Origin: Zoogloeaceae bacterium
GTDB taxonomy: Bacteria; Pseudomonadota; Gammaproteobacteria; Burkholderiales; Rhodocyclaceae
Direction of reading: 5' to 3'
NCBI GenBank assembly: GCA_024235635.1
Contig: JACKMA010000001.1
Span: 310,001 to 374,000 of the forward strand
DNA length: 64,000 nt
Shown piece by piece: positions 43,872-51,109 of this stretch. Position numbers and translations under genes: made by a program. The notes under the pieces are model-generated. The model was not told where the DNA came from, ran no database searches, and worked only from the letters and a program-made list of their open reading frames with translations. Numbering within the stretch: position 1 is the first letter of the stretch; the number at the start of each line of letters is the position of its first letter.

Positions 43872-44759
43872 TCAACAGGGCGCCGGTCCGCCGCCGATCC
43901 GCGAACGCCACGACCTGCCGGACCAGCCCAGTACCGCCAGGCCCAGGGCCGACAGGGCCAGCGATCCGGGTTCCGGAATGAACGGATTCGTGCCGGGCTC
44001 GCTGTGGGTGAAGCCGTAACTGACGTCGAACGCGGTGTCGGTCCAGTCCAGGTAGGCGAAACCGACCTCCGGCGTCAGATCGAGCGTCAACATGAAGGTG
44101 GCCGGATCGAAGACGCCGCCGTAGCCGCGCAGGACATCGGCCACGAAATCCTCGAACACGCCCGCGGCCGGATCGCCTGCGCCGGTCTCGAACAGGAAGT
44201 CGCCCTTGTCGGTGGCCAGCGCGAGCACTCCCGGATTGCCTTGCGGATCGAGCCCGGTCAGCGGATCGGTGGGGTTGTGCAGCACGTAGATCGACTGCGT
44301 ATCACCCGGGTTCAGCGCCGCCACGGCGCGTCCCTGCTCGACCGGTCCGCGGAAGCTGAAGTTCAGCGCCGTGGTTCTGGGAATGTTCTGTTCGGAGCGC
44401 AGGACGACATCGAACAACTGCTTGTTCTTCGGATTCACCTGCGCGATGTACTTGGTGTCTTCCTCCTTGCCGTCCCGGTCCTTCGGCTTCTTCGGTTTCT
44501 TGCCATCTTCGGTCAGGCCGTTGATCACGTTCACGATCTTCTGGGTCTTCGATTCGATGCTCTCGTTCTTGACCACTTCGATCGAGAACTTCTGCAGCGA
44601 CGAACTGCCCTTCTCGGTTCGAATCGTGACCTCGAGGGTGCCGCCGTCGGCCGGCTGGCCGACCGCGCCGGTGGTAGCCAGGGCCGGCGACGCCAGCGTG
44701 GCGATCGCCATGCAGGCGATCGAATGGCACAGCGTGCGACGAATGCTTGAGTCGAACAT
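43872..44759 (-). CDS. PEP-CTERM sorting domain protein
   Basis: Secreted protein of 295 residues. A signal peptide (SIACMAIATLASPALA) is followed by a soluble region with a lysine-rich stretch (KKPKKPKDRDGKEED) and beta-type segments. The C-terminus is a PEP-CTERM tripartite signal: PEPGSLALSALGLAVLGW plus a basic RSWRSR tail. Such proteins are cut and exported by exosortase (EpsH/XrtA-type), usually into extracellular matrix or floc material. No exosortase is in the window. A perfect inverted repeat and a weak sigma-54-like site precede it. Confidence 0.88.
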   Translation of the reverse strand: MFDSSIRRTLCHSIACMAIATLASPALATTGAVGQPADGGTLEVTIRTEKGSSSLQKFSIEVVKNESIESKTQKIVNVINGLTEDGKKPKKPKDRDGKEEDTKYIAQVNPKNKQLFDVVLRSEQNIPRTTALNFSFRGPVEQGRAVAALNPGDTQSIYVLHNPTDPLTGLDPQGNPGVLALATDKGDFLFETGAGDPAAGVFEDFVADVLRGYGGVFDPATFMLTLDLTPEVGFAYLDWTDTAFDVSYGFTHSEPGTNPFIPEPGSLALSALGLAVLGWSGRSWRSRIGGGPAPC

Positions 44760-44806
44760 TTCCGTTCTCCTTTCGCCGGGTCGGCGCTCGCGGAGATGCC
44801 GCCGGT

Positions 44807-44826
44807 CGAACGGTCAAAACCGTTCG
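44807..44826. promoter_or_regulatory. Perfect inverted repeat upstream of the PEP-CTERM gene
   Basis: CGAACGGT-CAAA-ACCGTTCG, 8-bp arms, 48 bp before the start codon. It may be an operator or a 5' UTR hairpin. Confidence 0.5.
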
Positions 44827-44827
44827 C

Positions 44828-44843
44828 GGCAACGACGCGACCA
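44828..44843 (-). promoter_or_regulatory. Weak sigma-54 promoter candidate for the PEP-CTERM gene
   Basis: Read on the minus strand: TGGTCGCGTCGTTGCC. The -12 TTGC and the GG-N10-GC spacing fit, but the -24 box (TGGTCG) departs from TGGCAC. Kept as tentative because five strong promoters of this class are close by. Confidence 0.3.
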
Positions 44844-45015
44844 AGGCAGGAGTGCGTCGTCGTACACCTCTGCGACCGAGCCCGGCAAGATGCGCTTGGC
44901 AAGGACTCGATCTGCATCGAACATGCCGAAGGCAAGGCGACGCACGGACGACAATTGACTTGTCGCGAGCGCGGGCAGCGGACGATCCGACACCCGCCTC
45001 GACGGAGCGCGAACG

Positions 45016-45441
45016 ATGTTGCAGAGCACGCCCCAGTCCCTGCGCCTGCGTCGGGAACTCAGACGGGCAGTCCAAGGCTCAGCGGACCTGCGCTACCTGC
45101 ACCGCCTGCACTGCGTGCTGATGGTGGCGAGCGGTACGCCCTGCCGGACCGTCGCCGAGACCTTCGGCGCGTCCACCCGCAGCGTCGAACGGTGGATGAA
45201 TTCCTTCGTGCAGGAGGGCATTGCCGCGCTGCAGGACGGCCGTCGCTGCGGCCGGCGGTCGCGGCTGGCCGACGACGCCATGCGGGCGCTTCGCGCCGAA
45301 TTCCAGGGCGAGCCGGGGCCGGCGGACAGCATCGCGTCGTGGAACGGCAGTCGGCTCGCCGAATACATCGCCGAGCGCTATCGGGTCCAACTCGGCATCC
45401 GCCAATGCCAGCGACTGCTGCGACAGCTTCGCGGCGCGTAG
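45016..45441 (+). CDS. Orphan helix-turn-helix protein, transposase-type DNA-binding domain
   Basis: Protein of 141 residues containing a helix-turn-helix like that at the N-terminus of IS630-type transposases: YLHRLHCVLMVASGTPCRTVAETFGASTRSVERWMNSF, then a winged or linker part (GIAALQDGRRCGRRSRL) and a second helical region. The DDE catalytic domain is absent and the frame ends cleanly, so it is either a domesticated DNA-binding protein or a truncated remnant. ATG 45016 follows GGAG. It is divergent from the PEP-CTERM gene, so it may regulate it. Confidence 0.75.
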   Translation: MLQSTPQSLRLRRELRRAVQGSADLRYLHRLHCVLMVASGTPCRTVAETFGASTRSVERWMNSFVQEGIAALQDGRRCGRRSRLADDAMRALRAEFQGEPGPADSIASWNGSRLAEYIAERYRVQLGIRQCQRLLRQLRGA

Positions 45442-45530
45442 GCGCTCGGCCCACGAACCGGGCGCACGCGTCACCAATTCTGACGCCTTGCGCGATTAGT
45501 CAATTTGTCTGAACATCGCAATGTATAAAC

Positions 45531-45547
45531 TGTAATATTTTTCGACA
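45531..45547 (+). repeat. 17-bp direct repeat, left copy
   Basis: TGTAATATTTTTCGACA; the partner at 45676 differs at one base. Both lie inside the A+T-rich spacer. Confidence 0.6.
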
Positions 45548-45675
45548 GATTACGGGCGCCGCCGTCTTTGCTCGGAAATCAAATCATTTATTTGATTTTG
45601 TTTGATTTAAATGATCTTGATGAGTGAGGGCACGGCCCTGAATCGATGCAATCTCGTGTTATTGTCTCGCCTACT

Positions 45676-45692
45676 TGTAAAATTTTTCGACA
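45676..45692 (+). repeat. 17-bp direct repeat, right copy
   Basis: TGTAAAATTTTTCGACA; same orientation as the copy at 45531. Confidence 0.6.
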
Positions 45693-45779
45693 AAGATAGC
45701 CGCGAAGATGTAATACCGAACCCCGCCCTGGCAACCGCGCGATGACGCGGCGACCGTCGGCGACGCAAGCCGGTCGGGC

Positions 45780-47264
45780 TCAGCGCGGATGCAGCCACTT
45801 CGGCAGATAGCCGTACGGATCGTCGCCGACCGAGCGGTCGAACTCGATGTCGTGGCGGTCCAGGCGTTCGGCCAGGCTCCCGTCCTTCAAGGCATCGAAC
45901 AGGTCGGTGCAGCCGCCGACGAATTCACCGCCGATGAAGATCTGGGGAAAGGTGTTCCAGCCGGTTTTCGCACGCAGCGCCTCGCGCACCTTGCCGCCGC
46001 GGTTGTCGGGCTGGTAGGCGACCGAGTCGAGATCCACCGAGCGGTATTCGATGCCGTATTTGGCCAGCACCTTGCGCACCGACCAGCAGAACTCGCACCA
46101 CTCGAGCGCGAACATCACGACCGGCTGGCTGCCGTCCGTGGTCAGTTGCTCGACCTCGGCCACCGCTTCCGCTTCGGGCTCGGCGGCGTCAGCGGTCGCC
46201 GGCGCCGCCGGCGCGGCGACGTCGAAGCGGTAGTTGGCGGTCGAGCGCGAGATCGCCATCTCCTCCTCGCTCATTTCCGCCGAGACGTCCTCGAACAACG
46301 GCGTCGACAGATAGCGCTCGCCGGTGTCCGGCAGCATGCACAGGATGTTGGCGCCCTCGGGGGCGTGCTCGGCGATGGCCAGCGCCCCGGCGAAGGTGGC
46401 GCCGGACGAGATGCCGACGAAGATCCCCTCCTTGCGGGCCAGGTCGCGCGCGCATTCGAGCGCCCGGCTGCCGTTGATCGCCAGGAAGTCGTCGATGCGG
46501 CCACCGTCGGTGACTTCCTCGGCGAGCCTGGGGATGAAATCCGGCGACCAGCCCTGCATCAGATGCGGCCGGAACACCGGGTGACTCTGGCTATGGCTGC
46601 CGTCGGCGTTGCGCGCCTGGGCGATGCCGCTGGCGAGGATCGGCGAGTTGTCCGGTTCGCAGACGATGATCCGCGTGTCCGGGCTCTGCCGGCGCAGCAC
46701 GCGCGAGACACCGTTGAGGGTGCCACCGGTACCGAAACCGGTCACCCAGTAGTCGAGCCCGACGTCGTCGAAGGCGTCGAGGATCTCGACCGCGGTGGTG
46801 CGCTCGTGGATCTCGGCGTTGGCCGGGTTCTCGAACTGGCGCGATTGCCACCAGCCGTGCGCGAGGGCGAGTTCCTCGGCCTTGGCGACCATGCCCGAAC
46901 CCTTCAGCGAGGCCGGCGTCAGCACCACCCTGGCACCGAGAAAGCGCATCAGGCGGCGACGCTCGACACTGAAGTTCTCGGCCATCGTCACCACCAGCGG
47001 ATAGCCCTTCTGCGCACAGACCATCGCCAGGCCGATGCCAGTATTGCCGCTGGTGGCCTCGACCACGGTCTGGCCCGGCTTCAGCGCCCCGCGGCGCTCG
47101 GCATCCTCGATCACGCCGAGGGCGAGCCGGTCCTTGACAGAGCCCATCGGGTTGAAGGACTCGACCTTGACGTAGAGGTTGACGTGCTTCGGCGCGAGGT
47201 TGTTGATGCGCACCACCGGCGTGTGGCCGATGGTGTCGAGGATGCTGTCGAAACGCTGGCTCAT
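45780..47264 (-). CDS. Cysteine synthase-glutaredoxin fusion protein
   Basis: Fusion of 494 residues. Residues 1-320 are an O-acetylserine sulfhydrylase-type PLP enzyme: Lys44 in NPMGSVKDR forms the Schiff base, with TSGNTG and GFGTGGTLNGV for substrate and phosphate binding. After an Ala/Glu-rich linker, residues 380-470 form a glutaredoxin domain with CEFC (390-393), TFPQIFIGGEFVGG. A thiol-disulfide domain joined to cysteine synthesis suggests that sulfur from a persulfide or disulfide donor is delivered in place. It overlaps the decarboxylase gene by 4 nt (ATGA), the last gene of a DsrE-decarboxylase operon. Confidence 0.93.
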   Translation of the reverse strand: MSQRFDSILDTIGHTPVVRINNLAPKHVNLYVKVESFNPMGSVKDRLALGVIEDAERRGALKPGQTVVEATSGNTGIGLAMVCAQKGYPLVVTMAENFSVERRRLMRFLGARVVLTPASLKGSGMVAKAEELALAHGWWQSRQFENPANAEIHERTTAVEILDAFDDVGLDYWVTGFGTGGTLNGVSRVLRRQSPDTRIIVCEPDNSPILASGIAQARNADGSHSQSHPVFRPHLMQGWSPDFIPRLAEEVTDGGRIDDFLAINGSRALECARDLARKEGIFVGISSGATFAGALAIAEHAPEGANILCMLPDTGERYLSTPLFEDVSAEMSEEEMAISRSTANYRFDVAAPAAPATADAAEPEAEAVAEVEQLTTDGSQPVVMFALEWCEFCWSVRKVLAKYGIEYRSVDLDSVAYQPDNRGGKVREALRAKTGWNTFPQIFIGGEFVGGCTDLFDALKDGSLAERLDRHDIEFDRSVGDDPYGYLPKWLHPR

Positions 47265-48793
47265 CGTTGCTCTCCTGTGGGATGCCCCGCGCTTCGAGAC
47301 AACGCGGTGTCAATGTTGTGTTGGCGCGCTCGTCGACCTTGCGCAAGTCCGTCGCCGCGGCCCACCAGTTCGCGACCGATCGTGATGACCTCGTCCACCA
47401 GTTGCTCGGCGTGGGCCATCGTCGCACGGGCGCCGACGAAGCATGGCCGGATTGCCAGCCGGCCATTGATCAGCGTGGTGCTCGGCATCGCCCGGCCGCG
47501 CCGCACCATCTCGCGGTGCAGGCGCTGGTTCAGCGCGTCGAGATCGCCGCTGCCGTCGCCACGATAGCGGAAGCAGCAGATCGACAGGGTCGGCCGCTGC
47601 AGCACCTCGAGTTCCGGATGGGCTTCGGCCCGCTCGGCGATGCGGCGTGCCATCGCATTGTGGCGGCAGACGCGCTCGCGCAGCCCCTCGCGACCGATCT
47701 CGCGCAGCAGCGCCCAGACCACCGCGCCGCGGCAGGGCGCCGACAGCTCGACGCCGAAATCCGCGTACGGGATACCCAGATTGTCCATCGAATGGCTGGC
47801 GTCGCCGTCCTCGCAGGCCCCTTCCAGGTAGTCGGCGGCCGTCTGGGTGAAGGCCCGCGACATCAGCGCCCGGTCGCGGACGAAGGTGGCACCGATGCCG
47901 ACCGGCGCACCGAGCCACTTGTGCGGGTCGACGATCACCGAGTCGGCCAGGTCGAGCCCGCGGTACAGCGGCCGCACCCGGGGGTCGAGGATGCCGGGCA
48001 GGCCGTAGGCGCCATCGACGTGGAACCACAGCCGGTGCTCGCGGGCGATCGCGCCGAGGGCGGCGAGATCGTCGATGGCACCGGCATTGGTGGTACCGGC
48101 ATTGGCCACCACCGCCACCGGCAGTGCGTCGTCGCAGGCGGCAAGCGCCCCGCGCAGGGCGGCCGGCTTCATCCGCCCCATGGCGTCATGCGCCACCAAC
48201 CGCACCGCGTCGCGACCGAGGCCGAGTACCGCCGCCGCGCGGCGGATGGTGTGATGGCTGGCGGCGGTGGCGAAGATGCGGCCAGGACGGTCGACGCCGT
48301 CGCGGGCGGGGTCGCGCCCGACCGCCTCGAAGGCCGCCTGCCGCGCGGTGCCCAGCGCCACCAGGTTCGCCACCGATCCGCCGCTGCTGTAGAGCCCCTT
48401 CATGCCGGCCGGCAGCTCGAACAGCTCCGCCAGCCAGTCGAGCGAGACCTCCTCCAGCAGGTTGAAGGCGGTCAGGCCGATGCGCTGGGGCGCGGCGATG
48501 GCGCCGGCGGCAGTCGCCAGCGCGCCGACCGTGGCGGCGCCGGTGGTGATGAAGGCACTCGACGCCGGATTCGGAATCTGCGAGCCATTGGGGATCAGCC
48601 AGCGGCCGATCTCGGTGCTGACCGCATCGATGCCGACGCCGTGCTCCGGCAGCGGCCGCGCCAGCGCCGCGCGCCAGTCGCCGGCACGGGACATCGCGTC
48701 GCCATGCTCGAATCGCAGGAAGTGGTCGAGGTCGCGGCCGAGCTGCTGGAGCCAGTGGCCCAGATCGCCGCATGCCGCCCGATCGCGTTCCAT
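47261..48793 (-). CDS. PLP-dependent group II amino-acid decarboxylase
   Basis: Decarboxylase of 510 residues from ATG 48793. It has the family core: SSGGSVANLVAL, ANAGTTNAGAIDD, WFHVDGAYG (Asp contacting the PLP ring nitrogen) and VDPHKWLGAPVG with Schiff-base Lys292. Group II includes glutamate, aromatic-amino-acid, 2,4-diaminobutyrate and cysteine sulfinate decarboxylases; the substrate cannot be told from these motifs. Placement between a DsrE-like sulfur protein and a cysteine synthase fusion makes a sulfur amino acid worth testing. Stop overlaps the next start. Confidence 0.9.
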   Translation of the reverse strand: MERDRAACGDLGHWLQQLGRDLDHFLRFEHGDAMSRAGDWRAALARPLPEHGVGIDAVSTEIGRWLIPNGSQIPNPASSAFITTGAATVGALATAAGAIAAPQRIGLTAFNLLEEVSLDWLAELFELPAGMKGLYSSGGSVANLVALGTARQAAFEAVGRDPARDGVDRPGRIFATAASHHTIRRAAAVLGLGRDAVRLVAHDAMGRMKPAALRGALAACDDALPVAVVANAGTTNAGAIDDLAALGAIAREHRLWFHVDGAYGLPGILDPRVRPLYRGLDLADSVIVDPHKWLGAPVGIGATFVRDRALMSRAFTQTAADYLEGACEDGDASHSMDNLGIPYADFGVELSAPCRGAVVWALLREIGREGLRERVCRHNAMARRIAERAEAHPELEVLQRPTLSICCFRYRGDGSGDLDALNQRLHREMVRRGRAMPSTTLINGRLAIRPCFVGARATMAHAEQLVDEVITIGRELVGRGDGLAQGRRARQHNIDTALSRSAGHPTGEQR

Positions 48794-48853
48794 GATGATG
48801 TCCTCGTCAGGATCATTGCCGGCCCCGACCGCCATCGGCCGGGGCCTGCCGGT

Positions 48854-49225
48854 TCAGGCGAGCACGCGGGCGCCGCTGCCGAGAAAGGCCATCGTGCGCG
48901 GGGCGCCGGCGATCTCGACGCCTTCGCGCAGGTCGCCTGCAGTGATGCCGCGGGCCTTGGCGCAGGCCGGGCACAGCCAAATCATGCCGCCGTTGTCGTG
49001 GTACTGGCGCATCAGCTGGTCGAGCGGCTCGTAGCCGTCGGCGGCGAGGCCGTCGGCGCCGCCCTTGACGCACAGGCCGGCGGCATCGGCGGTGGCGAAG
49101 ACCGCGGTCTCGGCGGTCTTCGACGAGGTCGCCGCGAGGATGAAGGCGATCGTCGCGCGTTCGACGTCGTCGGCGCCGAAGGTACAGTTGACGAGGAACT
49201 TCTGGGTTTGGGTGGTGGTGTCCAT
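48854..49225 (-). CDS. DsrE-family sulfur-handling protein
   Basis: Small cytoplasmic protein of 123 residues with the DsrE/DsrF fold: FLVNCTFGADDVERATIAFILAATS, TAVFATADAAGLCVKGG, and the CPACAKARGI segment holding the likely sulfur-carrying cysteine. Relatives transfer persulfide sulfur. ATG 49225 follows GGAGAAC. It is the first gene of an operon with the decarboxylase (61 bp on) and the CysK-Grx fusion, and is divergent from a large regulator gene. Confidence 0.85.
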   Translation of the reverse strand: MDTTTQTQKFLVNCTFGADDVERATIAFILAATSSKTAETAVFATADAAGLCVKGGADGLAADGYEPLDQLMRQYHDNGGMIWLCPACAKARGITAGDLREGVEIAGAPRTMAFLGSGARVLA

Positions 49226-49431
49226 CTCTGTTCTCCTGGGTGCGTTTCGGTTGTCGTCCAAAGCTCGTGGGAGCAACGCCATGCTACGAACGATCGCCCG
49301 CGCGAACTTGCAGCCGGCGCGGTGATGTTCTGGAGAAAACCTGGAGATTGGCCTAACATCGGCCCCAGGCCCGCGCGCACAGGCGCTCTACGCGCCGCGT
49401 GGCGGCCGTTCCGAATCACCGGGCCGCAGCG

Positions 49432-51027
49432 ATGCGCTATCTGTTCGACGAGTTCTCGCTCGATGCCGACCGCTTCGAATTGAGCCGCGACGGCGCGCCG
49501 CTTCGCGTCGAACCACAGGTCATCGAGTTGTTGCTGCTGCTGGTCGAGAACGCCGGCCGCATGGTCTCGAAAGACGAGATCATCGACGTCGTCTGGCGCG
49601 GCCGGGTGGTGTCCGAGGCCGCGGTCAGCAGCCGCATCAAGTCGGCGCGCCAGGCACTGGGCGACGACGGCCAGACCCAGCGCTACATCCGCACCGTGCA
49701 CAAGAAGGGCTTTCGCTTCGGCGGCGAGGTGCGTCGCGACGAGGCCGAGACCGACCCCGGCGAGCCGAGCGACGAGGCGCCGGTACCCGCGGCGGTCGCG
49801 TCCGGCGAGGCGCCCGGCGGCACGTCGTCGGGTCGGCCGGCGGTGGCGGTGCTGCCCTTCGTCAACCTGTCGTCCGACGCCGAGCAGGAGTACCTGTCCG
49901 ACGGCATCACCGCGGACGTCATCGCCCGCCTGTGCAAGCACCGCTGGATCGACGTCGTCGCCCGCAACACCAGCTTCGGCTTCAAGGGCCGCGCGGTGGA
50001 CGTGCGCGAGCTCGGCCGCCTGCTGTCGGTGGCCTACGTCGTCGAAGGCAGCGTGCAGCGGGGCGGCAATCGCATTCGCGTCGCCGTGCAACTGGTCGAC
50101 GCCGCCAGCGGGCTCAATCGCTGGTCCGAGCGCTACGACCGGGAGATGTCCGACATCTTCGCGCTGCAGGACGAGATCACCGAAATGATCGCCGCCCGGC
50201 TGGAGCCCGAGATCGGGCTCTCGGAACGCAGCAAGCTGATCCAGTCGCGCCCGCCCGACCTGCACGCGTGGGACTGCTATCACCTCGGCATCTTCCACTT
50301 CTTCAAGTTCACCGGGCCCGACAACGTCGAGGCCCAGCGCCTGTTGCTGCGCGCCCAGCAGCTCGACCCGCAGTTCGGCGAGGCCTTCGCGTGGTGGGCC
50401 TACGCGCTGATCCTCGGCATGGTCTATTGGGAGACGCCACCGACGCCGGAATTGCTCGACCAGGCCCTCGCAGCCTGCGACCGGGCGCTGGAGATCGACC
50501 GCCAGAACGCCAGCTTCCATGCCTTGCGGGCGCGGGTGCTGCTGGCGCGCTGCGAATACCGACATGCCATCGCCGAGAATCAGGCCGCGATCGAACTGAA
50601 CCCCTCGTTCGCCGCCGCCCATTGCGGCCTCGGCGACTCGCTGGCCTACGAGAAGCGCTACGAGGAAGCGGTCGAGTGCTTCGACCGGGCGATCGCGCTG
50701 TCGCCGAACGATCCGCAACTGTGGGCCTTCTACTCCTATGGCGCGCTGGCACTGATCTTCAAGGGCGACTACGACACCGCGGTGGCGTGGACCGACCGCG
50801 CCGCCGGCATCCCCAATTGCCAGTACTGGGCCTGGGCCCACCGCACCGTCGCGATGGCGCTCGCCGGCCACCTCGCCGCGGCCGGCCGCGCCCGCGACCG
50901 CCTGCTGCAGGAGATGCCGGGCTTCTCGATCGCCTTTGCGCGACAGAAGCTCTTCTACCTGCGCGAAGCCGAGCACGTCGAACGCTACCTCGAAGGCCTG
51001 CGCCTTGCCGGCGTGCCGGCCGGCTGA
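49432..51027 (+). CDS. OmpR-type HTH regulator with TolB-like and TPR domains
   Basis: Soluble protein of 531 residues. An OmpR/CadC-type winged helix (1-95: MRYLFDEFSLDADRFELSRDG, SRIKSARQALGDDG, RTVHKKGFRFGG) is followed by a linker, a TolB-N/FlgO-like domain (AVAVLPFVNLSSDAEQEYLSDG, VVEGSVQRGGNRIRV) and C-terminal TPR repeats (ALEIDRQNASFHALRARVLL, AIELNPSFAAAHCGLGDSLA). There is no transmembrane segment. This architecture is common in adenylate-cyclase-like regulators. It is divergent from the DsrE operon and probably controls it. An in-frame GTG at 49399 is an alternative start. Confidence 0.9.
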   Translation: MRYLFDEFSLDADRFELSRDGAPLRVEPQVIELLLLLVENAGRMVSKDEIIDVVWRGRVVSEAAVSSRIKSARQALGDDGQTQRYIRTVHKKGFRFGGEVRRDEAETDPGEPSDEAPVPAAVASGEAPGGTSSGRPAVAVLPFVNLSSDAEQEYLSDGITADVIARLCKHRWIDVVARNTSFGFKGRAVDVRELGRLLSVAYVVEGSVQRGGNRIRVAVQLVDAASGLNRWSERYDREMSDIFALQDEITEMIAARLEPEIGLSERSKLIQSRPPDLHAWDCYHLGIFHFFKFTGPDNVEAQRLLLRAQQLDPQFGEAFAWWAYALILGMVYWETPPTPELLDQALAACDRALEIDRQNASFHALRARVLLARCEYRHAIAENQAAIELNPSFAAAHCGLGDSLAYEKRYEEAVECFDRAIALSPNDPQLWAFYSYGALALIFKGDYDTAVAWTDRAAGIPNCQYWAWAHRTVAMALAGHLAAAGRARDRLLQEMPGFSIAFARQKLFYLREAEHVERYLEGLRLAGVPAG

Positions 51028-51109
51028 CGGCGCCCGGCAAACGGACGCGCTAGACTAGGCCGGCACGCGCCGCGGCGACCCGGCCGCCGCATCCCCGGAG
51101 CCCCATCCG

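Larger units (their letters stand above)
45442..45779. other. A+T-rich convergent intergenic region with direct repeat
   Basis: About 340 bp, much poorer in G+C than its surroundings, between two genes that end here. It contains the direct repeat TGTAAWATTTTTCGACA (45531-45547 and 45676-45692, 16 of 17 identical, 145 bp apart) and a TTTGATTT-rich stretch near 45590. No frame is coding. Its composition suggests foreign DNA, a removed element, or a protein-binding (H-NS-like) stretch. Confidence 0.6.
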
